This document shows, one piece after another, positions 8,722 to 18,371 of a stretch of DNA of 64,000 nt. The position numbers were made by a program, and so were the translations under genes. Each line of letters begins with the position of its first letter. Position 1 is the stretch's first letter. The notes under the pieces are model-generated. The model did no database searches and was not told the origin of the DNA. It saw nothing but the letters and a program-made list of their open reading frames with translations. Location of the stretch: positions 62,001 to 126,000 of the forward strand of contig NZ_JAMXIB010000004.1 in assembly GCF_024006985.1 (NCBI RefSeq), given 5' to 3'. Source of the DNA: Robiginitalea marina (GTDB lineage Bacteria > Bacteroidota > Bacteroidia > Flavobacteriales > Flavobacteriaceae).

Positions 8722-11700
8722 ATGAAAAAATTAATCCTTTCCCTGCTAATGGTACTCGGCGCTTCGGTGGCGTTTGCCCAGGGAGTTACCACTGCGAATA
8801 TGCAGGGTTCGGTAACGGACGAACAGGGAGAACCCCTGTTCGGAGCCAATGTGGTCGCCATCCACACTCCTTCGGGGACTACTTATGGGGCCATTGTCAA
8901 TGAAGACGGACGCTTTTACCTGCCCAATATCCGGGTTGGGGGTCCCTACACCGTTAACGTGACCTATGTGGGATTCCAGGACCAAAGCTTCGGAGGAATC
9001 AACCTGGGTCTTGGCCAGAGCTACAACCTCAGGGTGGTGATGATCGAAGGCGTATTGCTGGAGGAGGTCGTTGTCACTTCTGTAAGTGGCAGTATTATCG
9101 ACCCGGATCGGACCGGCCCTGCAGTCAACCTCAGCCGGGAAACTATCGATGCCCTCCCAACCATCAACAGGAGCATCAACGACTTTACCAGGCTGACCCC
9201 CCAATCTAGCGGGACTTCCTTTGCGGGTACTTCCAGCAGGTTTAACAACTACACCATCGACGGGAACATCTACAACAACAACTTCGGTCTTGGAAGTGGT
9301 CAGTTCGCCGGGTCCAACCCGATTTCCCTCGATGCCATTGAAGAGGTCCAGGTCAACCTGGCTCCATATGACGTGCGCCTCGCCGGGTTTACCGGGGCAG
9401 CCGTAAACGCCATTACCAAATCCGGTACCAACGACTTTAAAGGATCGGTCTACTATTTTTTCCGCAACGACCAGATGGTCGGGAACAAACTCCGGGACAT
9501 CGAGTTGAACCGGGGGGATTCGCAAGTGGATATCAAAGGGGTGTCCCTTGGAGGCCCCATTATTAAAGACAAGCTCTTTTTCTTTGTGAGCTACGAAGAA
9601 GAGGAAGAGGCGGTTCCGGGCTTTACCCGGGTAGCCTCCCGCCCCGGCCTGTCCCCTGATGGCCTTACCGTATCGAGGGTGCCGGCTTCTGACCTTGATT
9701 TCATCCGCCAGCAGATGCAGTCGTTGTACGGCTACGAAACAGGGCCTTACGAAAACTATCCGTTTTCATCTACCCAGACCCGTTTTAACGCCAGGCTGGA
9801 CTACAACCTGAACCAGAACAATAAATTTTCCCTCCGCTACAATTCCTACAGGGCGTCCAATGATGTTCCGATCAACGGAAACTCCAACCGCTACCTGCCT
9901 ACCCGGTACCGCAACACGAGCCGGACGGGCATTGAAGCGGTGACCTTTGCCAATGCCAACTATACCAACGACCGGAATGTGGATTCCTGGGTTGGGGAAT
10001 GGATTTCGAGGGTGAAGGAAAATATGTCCAATAAACTGACCGTGGGGTACACCTCCATTGCCGACCCGAAAAGGGGCATCCCCGGCGGGCAGGACTTCCC
10101 GTTCATCGAGGTGCTGGAGCCAGACGCAAGTGGCAACCTGCTGTATTACACCGCCCTTGGAAACGAGCTTTTCACCGTGGGGAACCTGTTGGAGAACAAT
10201 GTGTTCAACGTCACCAATAACTTCTCCATCTTTAAGGGAAGGCACACCTACACCATGGGGGTCAACTTTGAGTACATGACCTTCAAGAACGCGTTCAACC
10301 CATCGTTTCACGGGCACTACCGGTTCCTGAGCTATGACAGCTTCGTGGAAACCGTCATCAACCAGACCCCTGGGGCGTACCCTGAAGCTTTTGCCAAGGG
10401 ATATGCTTTGGACGGCTCCACCACCCCTCCCGTGGACGAAACCAAATTCGGACAATTCGGGGTGTATTTCCAGGATGAGTTCCAGGTGACCGATGACCTG
10501 AAGTTGACCGGAGGACTCCGGATCGATTTCCCCTTCTACGCTACGGATATCCCCCGCAACGAATTGCTCGATGCTTTGGACAAGACCTTCGTAGACGGCG
10601 ATGGCAACACGTTTACCCCCGACGTAAGCCAGTTCCCGAAAGTGAACCCGCTCTTCTCTCCGAGGGTTGGGGTGAACTGGGATGTGAATGGCGAGGGGAA
10701 AACGCAGGTCCGCGGGGGTACCGGTATTTTCTCAGGCCGTATCCCTTTTGTATGGTTGAGCAACCAGGTAAATGGTTCCGGCGTGGTCCGCGGCGGGATT
10801 GGATATGAAGGCCAGGAAGTGGTTGATGCCTTCGGGCCCAACTACGTCTTTAACCCGGACGTGACCTTCGGGAACCCTGCAAACCCTTCACAGACCCTTT
10901 CCAACGAGTTGAACCTCACCGATCGGGACTTTAAACTCCCGCAAGTGTGGAGGACGAATATCGGGGTAGACCACCAGTTGCCCTGGGGGATTACCGGAAC
11001 CATGGATTTCATCTATTCCAGGGACATCGCGACCCCCATTGTTTACAACCCCGTACTGCGCGAGCCTGACGGCGTCCTGGCCGGACCCGATCAGCGTCCT
11101 TACTGGGATGGCGGATATTCCAACGATCCCGATTTCAGGAACGTGTTCTACCTGACCAATGCCGACAAGAAGGCCGATTACATTTCACTTACCGCACAGC
11201 TGCAAAAGGAGTTTGACAACGGCTTCTATACCATGATCGCCTACACCCTCTCCCGGGCCAGGGATCTGGCTGCTTCCGGAGGCTCACAGGCAGGCTCCCT
11301 GTGGACGGCAGTAGTTCAGGAAGACCGGAATGACCCCGAACTGAGCTTTGCCAGCTTCGACCAGCCCAACCGTTTTATTGCCAATGTCAGCTATCGCACC
11401 GACAACAGCACCATTTCCCTGTTCTGGGAAGGAGGCGAAAACGGGCGGTTCAGCTATACCTACGCGGGTAACTTCGGCGATAACTCCGACCGTTTGATCT
11501 ATATCCCGAACGATGCTTCAGAATTGAACTTTCAGGAGTTCACCTTAAACGGAAGGACGATTACGGCCCAGCAGCAGATTGATCTTTTCAATGATTATAT
11601 CGACCGCGATGAGTACCTGAGCGCCAACCGGGGCAGCGTTGCCCAACGGAACGGGGCCAAGAACCCCTGGTTGAACCGGTATGACCTGAGGATTACCCAG

Positions 11701-11976
11701 GACATCAAGCTTACCGATGATGAAAAACACAAAATCCAGCTTTCGCTCGATTTCCTCAACATCGGGAACATGCTGAATTCTGACTGGGGTGTACCCCAGT
11801 TCGCCTTCCAGAGATCCCCGCTGAACTACCGGGGCAGGAATGATGCCGGCGAACCGATTTATCGTTTGAATACCATTCCCGGGACCTCGGAATTCCCAAC
11901 GTCCACCTATCGGCCATCGACCGATATCGGAGCTACCTGGAGGCTCCAGGTAGGGGTTAGGTATCTCTTTAATTAA
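8722..11976 (+). CDS. TonB-dependent receptor, Oar-like
   Basis: Outer-membrane active transporter of 1084 aa. Signal peptide MKKLILSLLMVLGASVAFAQ, then a carboxypeptidase-regulatory-like domain (about residues 28-110), a plug domain (about 115-250) and a long beta-barrel ending GVRYLFN. The large barrel and the plug segment RFNNYTIDGNIYNNNFGLG recall the Oar-type receptors of myxobacteria and Bacteroidetes. No SusD-type partner is adjacent, so the substrate is unclear; Oar-type proteins have been linked to protein or peptide traffic rather than glycans. Start chosen at the ATG that opens the signal peptide. It is monocistronic, with a strong terminator just after it. Confidence 0.92.
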   Translation: MKKLILSLLMVLGASVAFAQGVTTANMQGSVTDEQGEPLFGANVVAIHTPSGTTYGAIVNEDGRFYLPNIRVGGPYTVNVTYVGFQDQSFGGINLGLGQSYNLRVVMIEGVLLEEVVVTSVSGSIIDPDRTGPAVNLSRETIDALPTINRSINDFTRLTPQSSGTSFAGTSSRFNNYTIDGNIYNNNFGLGSGQFAGSNPISLDAIEEVQVNLAPYDVRLAGFTGAAVNAITKSGTNDFKGSVYYFFRNDQMVGNKLRDIELNRGDSQVDIKGVSLGGPIIKDKLFFFVSYEEEEEAVPGFTRVASRPGLSPDGLTVSRVPASDLDFIRQQMQSLYGYETGPYENYPFSSTQTRFNARLDYNLNQNNKFSLRYNSYRASNDVPINGNSNRYLPTRYRNTSRTGIEAVTFANANYTNDRNVDSWVGEWISRVKENMSNKLTVGYTSIADPKRGIPGGQDFPFIEVLEPDASGNLLYYTALGNELFTVGNLLENNVFNVTNNFSIFKGRHTYTMGVNFEYMTFKNAFNPSFHGHYRFLSYDSFVETVINQTPGAYPEAFAKGYALDGSTTPPVDETKFGQFGVYFQDEFQVTDDLKLTGGLRIDFPFYATDIPRNELLDALDKTFVDGDGNTFTPDVSQFPKVNPLFSPRVGVNWDVNGEGKTQVRGGTGIFSGRIPFVWLSNQVNGSGVVRGGIGYEGQEVVDAFGPNYVFNPDVTFGNPANPSQTLSNELNLTDRDFKLPQVWRTNIGVDHQLPWGITGTMDFIYSRDIATPIVYNPVLREPDGVLAGPDQRPYWDGGYSNDPDFRNVFYLTNADKKADYISLTAQLQKEFDNGFYTMIAYTLSRARDLAASGGSQAGSLWTAVVQEDRNDPELSFASFDQPNRFIANVSYRTDNSTISLFWEGGENGRFSYTYAGNFGDNSDRLIYIPNDASELNFQEFTLNGRTITAQQQIDLFNDYIDRDEYLSANRGSVAQRNGAKNPWLNRYDLRITQDIKLTDDEKHKIQLSLDFLNIGNMLNSDWGVPQFAFQRSPLNYRGRNDAGEPIYRLNTIPGTSEFPTSTYRPSTDIGATWRLQVGVRYLFN

Positions 11977-11996
11977 GAATAGCCACCAAATTGCAG

Positions 11997-12026
11997 AACC
12001 CCGGCCCTTGTGCCGGGGTTTTTTTA
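11997..12026 (+). terminator. Intrinsic terminator after the Oar-like receptor
   Basis: Perfect 9-base-pair stem AACCCCGGC (11997-12005) with GCCGGGGTT (12012-12020), followed by a T run. Confidence 0.85.
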
Positions 12027-12064
12027 TGGCAAAAATCAATACCTTTAAGGCTAAAACAAGCACC

Positions 12065-12508
12065 ATGGAAATTTTGCAAAATGCCCATTCCTATCTGGCC
12101 TATGTGGCCCTGGCCGTCCTTTTTATCGCGGTGGCCAATGCCATCCTTGGCCTGGCAGGCAATAAAATGTTTACCCTGGAAAAGGATTTCCGGATCAGCC
12201 TCTTTGCCCTGATCCTGGTCCATCTGCAACTCCTCCTTGGCGTGGCCCTGTATTTTGTTTCATCCAATGGTTTCTATGCGATTCAGGAATTCGGGATGGG
12301 CGTGGTCGGCAAGAACCCTGCAGCCCGCCTTCTGGCCCTGGAGCATCCGCTGATCAACATCATCGGCATCGTGCTGATTACCATAGGGTGGTCGCGGCAT
12401 AAAAAGTTCATGGAGGGCAACAGGAAGTTCCGCACTATCGCCATTTTCTATGGCCTTGGCCTGGTACTGATCCTCAGCCGCATCCCCTGGGGGCAATGGT
12501 TCAATTAA
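12065..12508 (+). CDS. Small integral membrane protein, four predicted helices
   Basis: 147 aa and almost entirely hydrophobic, with helices near residues 6-28, 43-64, 93-113 and 122-140. His residues fall near helix edges (NAHSYL, LVHLQ, ALEHPLINIIG), which hints at a cytochrome-b-like haem or quinone protein, but this is only a pattern. The ATG at 12065 gives a compact protein starting just before helix 1; earlier in-frame starts run into the upstream terminator and are unlikely. Its last 8 bases overlap the convergent gene on the other strand. Function unknown. Confidence 0.75.
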   Translation: MEILQNAHSYLAYVALAVLFIAVANAILGLAGNKMFTLEKDFRISLFALILVHLQLLLGVALYFVSSNGFYAIQEFGMGVVGKNPAARLLALEHPLINIIGIVLITIGWSRHKKFMEGNRKFRTIAIFYGLGLVLILSRIPWGQWFN

Positions 12509-13565
12509 CCCCTCCCAAAGGCCGGATGACGTAGGCATACACCGGGAAGTGGTCGCTGTACCCTCCCAGGTATACCCCGCCCGCATAGGTACGCAAGGGG
12601 TATCCTTTGTACCGCCCCCGTCGGGTTTTCAGGGGGCCACCCTGGAACACCCCGGCCTTCCAGAAGCGGAATCCCGGGTTACCGGCAACGGTCCAGGCCT
12701 CGCTAAACAGGATTTGGTCAAATAGGTTCCACCGGTCCCGGTAAGCCAGGCTGCCTATGCCCCGTCGATACATTTTTTCCATGGGGTTGAACAGGAGGCC
12801 GGATAAGCCCGTTTCCACTGCCTGACCCTTCTTCCCTGCCAAAATCTTCATGCTCGGGTCCACGGGGTTGTCGTTGAAATCGCCCATGCAAATAATCCGG
12901 CTGCCGGGATGGCGGGTGAGGAGGGAATCGACCAGAAAACGTTGTCGCAGGGCCGCTGCTTTGCGAAACTCCCCGGTCAGGGCCGGAACCCCGCCCCTGG
13001 AAGGCCAGTGGTTGACCATGACAAACACCCGGTCCGGGCCCAGGAAGCCGCCAACCACCAGTTGGTCGCGGGTATATTTCCTCCAGCCCGACCCGTCGAA
13101 CAACAACAGGCGGAAGCTCCGGCTTTCTTCAGGAAAGAACCGGTCTTTCCGATAGACCAGGGCTACGTCGATACCCCGGGGGTCAGGCGAATCGAAATGG
13201 ATTACGCCCAGGTCGTAAGGGAGCAAGGCGGGCTGGCGAACGAGCCGATCGAGTACGCCCCGGTTTTCCACCTCGCAGACCCCCAGCAAATCAGGGGGGT
13301 TCGCCCCGTATTCCGCCCCCAGCGACGCAAGGGTGGCCGACAGGTTTTGCAGCTTGCGCTGCAGTCGGGCTTCCGTCCACCGGTCCTTCCCATCCGGGGT
13401 ATGGTCGTCATCCCTGGCCAGGGAATCATTGGCCGTGTCAAAGAGGTTTTCCAGGTTGTAGAAAGCAATGGTCCGTATTTCGTAGGAGGTTGTTTTTTGC
13501 CCTCCCTCCTGCCCGGACAGGACGGGGCAGGCGCAAAGGAGCAGCCCCATGAGGTATCGCTTCAT
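12501..13565 (-). CDS. Exported endonuclease/exonuclease/phosphatase family protein
   Basis: 354 aa with an N-terminal signal peptide (MKRYLMGLLLCACPVLSGQ), so periplasmic, surface or secreted. The DNase-I-like fold motifs are intact: AFYNLENLFD, GVCEVENRGVLDRL (Glu), NHWPSRGG (His), CMGDFNDNP (Asp/Asn) and the C-terminal SDHFPVYA (Asp-His). Such enzymes cleave phosphodiester bonds in DNA, RNA, nucleotides or lipids; the substrate cannot be told from sequence. It is divergent from a TonB receptor and DUF5689/lamin-tail lipoprotein 91 bases away, which suggests a nutrient-capture role. Start chosen at the ATG opening the signal peptide. Confidence 0.88.
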   Translation of the reverse strand: MKRYLMGLLLCACPVLSGQEGGQKTTSYEIRTIAFYNLENLFDTANDSLARDDDHTPDGKDRWTEARLQRKLQNLSATLASLGAEYGANPPDLLGVCEVENRGVLDRLVRQPALLPYDLGVIHFDSPDPRGIDVALVYRKDRFFPEESRSFRLLLFDGSGWRKYTRDQLVVGGFLGPDRVFVMVNHWPSRGGVPALTGEFRKAAALRQRFLVDSLLTRHPGSRIICMGDFNDNPVDPSMKILAGKKGQAVETGLSGLLFNPMEKMYRRGIGSLAYRDRWNLFDQILFSEAWTVAGNPGFRFWKAGVFQGGPLKTRRGRYKGYPLRTYAGGVYLGGYSDHFPVYAYVIRPLGGVN

Positions 13566-13656
13566 CGCATCGTTTTTGGCGCAAAATACGCGACCGCCCT
13601 GCAAGGGTTATGCAAGGGGGCATCCGACCTTCGCATCTTCCTAAAACGGGTTGCAA

Positions 13657-16416
13657 ATGCGGCGTTTTTCTGGTGCTGTACTGATAGGGGTTGTTTTTCT
13701 GTTGGGACCCGCCTGGGGGAGTTTGAAGGCACAGGGCCCTGTGGTGTCGGGGTGGGTCAGGGATGCCCGTTCGCGGGTGCCCCTGTCAGGGGTAGTTGCC
13801 GCCCTGCCGGCAAAGGGGGTTTCTGCTGTAACGGATGAAAGGGGTCGGTTTTTCATGGGGATTCCCCTGTCTTCGGATTCCCTTTACCTTTCCCTGGACC
13901 TGAAGGGATACCGCAACAAGCGTTTCGGGCTGGGCATCGTGGAAGAAGCCCTGGACCTGGGGGTGATTTTGCTGGAAGAGGACCCCCGGCTGGTGGCCGG
14001 GGAGCAGCCGGCAACCCTCACGGATGCAGATCTCTTCGAAGAGGAAGACCTGAGCATGGGCACCGTTTTCCTGCAGTCAGGGCAGGACCTGTTCCTGAAC
14101 CGGGCTTCCTTCGATTTCAGTGCGGCCTTTTTCAGGGTAAGGGGGTTTGACAACAGGGAAGGCGCGGTTTTCTTCAACGGCGTGCCCATGAACCGGTTTT
14201 ACGATGGCCGCCCCCAATGGAACAACTGGGGAGGGTTAAACGACGTAACCCGGTACCCGGAGTTCCGCATGGGCCTCAGGGTAGGCGGGGCAGGATTTGG
14301 GGGCTTGCTGGGGACCACCCTCCTGGAAGTGGGGCCGGAAGGCCTCCGGGAAGGCTTCCGGGTAACCAGCAGTGCCTCCAACCGCGGTTATCGGGGAAGG
14401 CTTATGGCTACCTACAACTCGGGTATCCGGAATGGAGGCTGGGGATACCTGGTTTCTGCCTCCAGGCGCCTGGCCGGGAGCGGCTATATGGAAGGCACCT
14501 CCTATGATGCCTTTTCCGCCCTGGCTGGCATTGGCTTCCACCCCTCCGAAAATCACACGTTTACGCTCACCGGGGTATATGCCTCAAACCTCAGGGGCCG
14601 TTCCTCCGCACTGACCCTGGAAGCCATGGAACTGGGGGGCAGGGCGTATAACCCTTACTGGGGTTGGCAGGCCGGGAAGGTCCGAAATTCCCGGATGCGC
14701 TATATCGGGGAGCCCTTCCTGACCTTCAGCTACCGCTACCGCGGAAGGAAGCTCCAAACTACCCTGGCCACTGGCCACCAATGGGGCTTGCAATACCGGA
14801 CCCGGCTGGGGTATTTCGATGCGCCTAACCCTGACCCCAGCTACTACAGGAACCTTCCTTCTTTTTACTGGAACAGCCCCATAGGGCCCAACCTGCTGAA
14901 TGCGCGGGCGGCAAGGGATGGTTTTCGCGAGTCCGGGCAGGTCAATTGGGACCAGCTCTACCGGGTGAACCTGAATACGGTTGCTTCCGGTACAGCTTCT
15001 TACCTCCTGCTTTCGGACCGGAGCAGGGAAAGACGGCTCTCCCTGAACCAGTTTACCACCTGGGAACCCGCTCCCGGCTGGAAACTGGGGGCCGGTATCC
15101 TCTACCAGCATTCCGTTACCCGAAACTATGCCCGCCTGGACGACCTGCTTGGCGCCACCGCCCACCTCGACATCGATCCCTTCAGCGATACCCGGAACGA
15201 CCTGGAGGGCAACCCAGAGAAAGGGCAGGGCAACCACATTGGCTACGACTACCGGATCCGGGCCGGGCGTTGGGATTCCTTTGCTTCCCTGGAGGCGGAC
15301 TTCGAACGGGTAACGGGTTTTATGGCAATGGGGTTGGGAGGGGTACGCTACCAGCGGGAAGGCCTTTTCCGCAATGCCCGTTATCCCGACCATTCTTTTG
15401 GCCCAGGGGAAACCCACCATTTTCCCGATAGGCGGTTCAAGGCAGGGTTGCACCTGGGCCTTACCGGACGGCACTGGTTGGGGGTGCAGGCGGCGGTGCT
15501 GTCGCGTGCGCCTCTCATCCGGGATCTTTTTGTAAACCCCAGGGACCAGGGGGCGGTGGTTCCCGGAGTGCGCAATGAAAGGGCCTCCGTGGCCGACCTT
15601 AGCTATTTTTTCAGGGGCCATGCCCTCTCTTCGCGCCTTTCAGCCTATTATGCCCGTTTTTCTGACAGGGCCCAGGTGAGCTTTTTCTTTTCCGACACCG
15701 GGTTGGGGTCCGGCTTCGTACAGGAGGTGGCGACCGGCATCGGCAAGGTGTCACGAGGCCTGGAATGGGGACTGGAGTATGAGGCTGGCCCTTCTGTACA
15801 ATTCAGTGGGGCCCTGGCTTACGGGGACCACCGGTATGCTGAAAACCCGGAGGTGACCCTGTATTTCCTCCCCGGTACCCGGCCGGGGGAACTCCTGGAG
15901 CAAGAGGGCCGACTCCCCCTGGGAACGGCCGACCTGAAAGGGAGGCCTTTTGCGGCCGGACCTTCGGTGGCGGTCTCCCTTGGCCTGAACTATCGCGCCC
16001 CGGCCTTCTGGTGGGCCGGGGTCACCGGGAATTATATGGCCGGGCAATACCCCTCCCTGAGTATGCTCCGGTATACCGGGAGTTTTCTGCTCGATCCAGA
16101 GACCGGGCAACCGGTTTCAGGGATAACCGGGGAGGAGGTGCAAGGCCTCCTGGGGCAACGCCCGCTGCCCCCGATTTACCTGCTGAACCTCACTGCCGGG
16201 AAATCGTGGAAGAAAGGCCCCCATTATGTCAGCCTCTTTGCGAGTGTCTCAAACCTATTTGATGCATTTTTCCTTTCCGGGGGCTATGAACAGGGAAGGA
16301 ATGGAAACTATTTACAGTGGTCCGACGACCGCCTGAGCGGGAGCCCTTCCTTCGGGCCCAAATTCTGGCCCGGATTCGGAAGGACCTATTTTATGAACCT
16401 CAGCTGGAGTTTTTGA
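13657..16416 (+). CDS. TonB-dependent receptor paired with a DUF5689/lamin-tail lipoprotein
   Basis: Outer-membrane transporter of 919 aa. Signal peptide (RRFSGAVLIGVVFLLGPAWG), a carboxypeptidase-regulatory-like domain (about residues 25-105), a plug with SFDFSAAFFRVRGFDNREGA and GVPMNRFYDGRPQWNNWGG, and a barrel ending FMNLSWSF. ATG 13657 is used; a TTG two codons earlier is less likely. The stop overlaps the next start (TGATG), so the downstream lipoprotein is probably translationally coupled and could be its surface partner. The exported nuclease-fold protein is divergent. Substrate unknown. Confidence 0.9.
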   Translation: MRRFSGAVLIGVVFLLGPAWGSLKAQGPVVSGWVRDARSRVPLSGVVAALPAKGVSAVTDERGRFFMGIPLSSDSLYLSLDLKGYRNKRFGLGIVEEALDLGVILLEEDPRLVAGEQPATLTDADLFEEEDLSMGTVFLQSGQDLFLNRASFDFSAAFFRVRGFDNREGAVFFNGVPMNRFYDGRPQWNNWGGLNDVTRYPEFRMGLRVGGAGFGGLLGTTLLEVGPEGLREGFRVTSSASNRGYRGRLMATYNSGIRNGGWGYLVSASRRLAGSGYMEGTSYDAFSALAGIGFHPSENHTFTLTGVYASNLRGRSSALTLEAMELGGRAYNPYWGWQAGKVRNSRMRYIGEPFLTFSYRYRGRKLQTTLATGHQWGLQYRTRLGYFDAPNPDPSYYRNLPSFYWNSPIGPNLLNARAARDGFRESGQVNWDQLYRVNLNTVASGTASYLLLSDRSRERRLSLNQFTTWEPAPGWKLGAGILYQHSVTRNYARLDDLLGATAHLDIDPFSDTRNDLEGNPEKGQGNHIGYDYRIRAGRWDSFASLEADFERVTGFMAMGLGGVRYQREGLFRNARYPDHSFGPGETHHFPDRRFKAGLHLGLTGRHWLGVQAAVLSRAPLIRDLFVNPRDQGAVVPGVRNERASVADLSYFFRGHALSSRLSAYYARFSDRAQVSFFFSDTGLGSGFVQEVATGIGKVSRGLEWGLEYEAGPSVQFSGALAYGDHRYAENPEVTLYFLPGTRPGELLEQEGRLPLGTADLKGRPFAAGPSVAVSLGLNYRAPAFWWAGVTGNYMAGQYPSLSMLRYTGSFLLDPETGQPVSGITGEEVQGLLGQRPLPPIYLLNLTAGKSWKKGPHYVSLFASVSNLFDAFFLSGGYEQGRNGNYLQWSDDRLSGSPSFGPKFWPGFGRTYFMNLSWSF

Positions 16417-17783
16417 TGAGAAAGTTGCTTCTTCCCCGTATAATCCGGATGGTATGGGTACTGGGGGTATTCCCTTCCTGTCAGCCGGAGCGGGCATTCG
16501 ACAGGCCCTCCCCCGATTGCAAGGGCTTCGGCCTGCCGCCGATTACTTTGCAGGATTTGAAAGGATATTACCCCGGGCAAACCGTCCGCATCACCGATGC
16601 CTTGCAATGGGAGGGCTATGTGGTTTCTTCCGATGCCGCGTCCAACCTCTTTGGGGAGGTTTATTTGCAGGACCACCCACGGGAACCCACCGGCGGCCTT
16701 GCCCTGCTGATAGACCTTTCCGATACCCATGCCCTGCTGCCCGTTGGTTCCAGGGTAGCGATCAACCTGAAGGGGTTATACCTCGGACGGTCAGGCGGGG
16801 CCTTTGAACTGGGGGGCGCTTTCCCGTCCTTCGGCAACCTGGGGGTCGGGAGGCTGCCTGCAACCCAATTCACGGCACATGTAACGCTGCTTTGCGAAGA
16901 GGCCCAGGAACCTGAGCCGGTGCCCTTAACGATCCCGGAACTTTCCGAGACGGCCTTGAATACCCTGGTTGCCCTGGAGGGGGTAGAGTTTATCCGGGAG
17001 GAAGCAGGGCTCCCTTTTGCCACCCCCGGGCAACAGACCCGGCGTACCCTGGAAGATTGCTTTGGCCATTCCATCCAGGTACGCAACAGCGGGTATTCCG
17101 ATTTTCATGACGCCCTGCTGCCCGCGGGCCACGGGAGGGCCATTGGACTGTTGGGCGCTTTCAGGAACCGCTATGAGTTGCTGCTCATGGAGCCCGAAGA
17201 CCTGTTCCTGGACCAGCCAAGGTGCGACGAGCAGTTTTCCACACAGACCTCGGACCAAATCCTGATTTCCGAAATCGCGGACCCCGATAACCTCCCGGAA
17301 GCCCGTTTCATAGAACTCTTCAACGCCTCGGATTCCCCCGTACCCCTGCGCGGGTGGGAATTGAGGCGGTATACCAATGCAAACCCCACCCCGGGGGTAA
17401 GCGTGGCCCTGGATGGTCTGGAAATTGCTCCCGGGGGGGTTGTTGTCCTGAGTGCTTCCCCGGAGGTCTTCGAGGCTACTTATGGCTTTGCCCCCCACCG
17501 GGGGGTGGCGGGCAATGGCCCGGCAGATTCCAATGGCGATGATTCCATGGAACTGGTCGACCCTTTTGGGAATGTGGTGGATGCTTTTGGGGTACCGGGG
17601 GTCGATGGAACCGGAACTTCGCATGAATTTGAGGACGGGAGGGCCCTGAGAAACAGGGATGTACTTGCCGGGAGTCCGGTGTTCGACCCGGGCCAATGGA
17701 CGATTTACAACGATTCAGGGGGCAACGGGACCCTGCTGCTCCCCCGGAATGCCCCCGGGGATTTCAACCCCGGGGTCCATTGA
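16416..17783 (+). CDS. Lipoprotein with DUF5689-like and lamin-tail domains
   Basis: 455 aa. A hydrophobic N-terminus is followed by a lipobox-like FPSC, so probably an outer-membrane lipoprotein. Residues about 40-270 resemble DUF5689, an OB-like module common beside TonB receptors (GYVVSSDAASNLFGEVYLQD, then RVAINLKGLYLG). The C-terminal part is a lamin-tail domain: LISEIADP, ARFIELFNASD, PLRGWELRRYTN and an NSNGDD-like loop with SMELVDPFGNVVDAFG. Lamin-tail domains are often found in extracellular nucleases and surface proteins. The start overlaps the receptor stop by one base. No nuclease motif is seen in this protein itself. Confidence 0.85.
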   Translation: MRKLLLPRIIRMVWVLGVFPSCQPERAFDRPSPDCKGFGLPPITLQDLKGYYPGQTVRITDALQWEGYVVSSDAASNLFGEVYLQDHPREPTGGLALLIDLSDTHALLPVGSRVAINLKGLYLGRSGGAFELGGAFPSFGNLGVGRLPATQFTAHVTLLCEEAQEPEPVPLTIPELSETALNTLVALEGVEFIREEAGLPFATPGQQTRRTLEDCFGHSIQVRNSGYSDFHDALLPAGHGRAIGLLGAFRNRYELLLMEPEDLFLDQPRCDEQFSTQTSDQILISEIADPDNLPEARFIELFNASDSPVPLRGWELRRYTNANPTPGVSVALDGLEIAPGGVVVLSASPEVFEATYGFAPHRGVAGNGPADSNGDDSMELVDPFGNVVDAFGVPGVDGTGTSHEFEDGRALRNRDVLAGSPVFDPGQWTIYNDSGGNGTLLLPRNAPGDFNPGVH

Positions 17784-17881
17784 AAGAGGTGTTATGCCGG
17801 TGGAGTTGCAGGACGGGCCACGCCCCGATTTCAACCAGCCTTTTGCCGGTTCTCTGCCCAAAAACCACTAATTTTACAGGT

Positions 17882-18358
17882 ATGGAAATCACAGCCTTTT
17901 TTGACCAGGTCCGCCAGGGCGACCTTGCAGGCGTCCGGGATTCGCTTCAGGCGCATCCGCAATGGCTGAGTGCCCGGGACCCGCGCGGGTCGACCCCACT
18001 GATCATGGCATCGTATTACGACCGTCGGGAGGTCGTGGAATACCTGCTGGCGCAGGGAGCCCCTGTGGATGAAAAGGACGGGTCAGGAAATACTGCCTTA
18101 ATGGGGGTTTGTTTCAAGGGGTACCCGGAGATGGCCAAAATCCTTATCGGGGCCGGGGCTTCTGTGGATGCCCCTAACAGCATGGGGACCACCTGCCTAA
18201 TTTTTGCCGTCACCTTCAACCGGGAACCAATGGCAAGGCTGCTCCTGGAACACGGGGCATCCGTTGCCGTTCGCGATACCCAGGGGCAAACCGCCCTGGA
18301 CCATGCCAGGCGGCTGGGCCTGACAGGCCTGGTGGCTCTGATGGAAAACAAATCCTGA
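17882..18358 (+). CDS. Ankyrin repeat protein
   Basis: 158 aa, no signal peptide, probably cytoplasmic. Four ankyrin-type repeats can be read, for example RGSTPLIMASYYDRREVVEY, GNTALMGVCFKGYPEMAKIL, GTTCLIFAVTFNREPMARLL and GQTALDHARRLG. Such repeats bind proteins; the partner is unknown. An AT-rich TAATTTTA box (17869-17876) just upstream may be a promoter. The nitrilase-type gene follows after 13 bases, so the two are probably co-transcribed. Confidence 0.88.
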   Translation: MEITAFFDQVRQGDLAGVRDSLQAHPQWLSARDPRGSTPLIMASYYDRREVVEYLLAQGAPVDEKDGSGNTALMGVCFKGYPEMAKILIGAGASVDAPNSMGTTCLIFAVTFNREPMARLLLEHGASVAVRDTQGQTALDHARRLGLTGLVALMENKS

Positions 18359-18371
18359 AACCCTATTGTCC

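Noticed and set aside
14584-15621. 345-codon minus-strand frame opposite the TonB receptor
   Set aside because: Antisense shadow of a coding region with clear receptor features.
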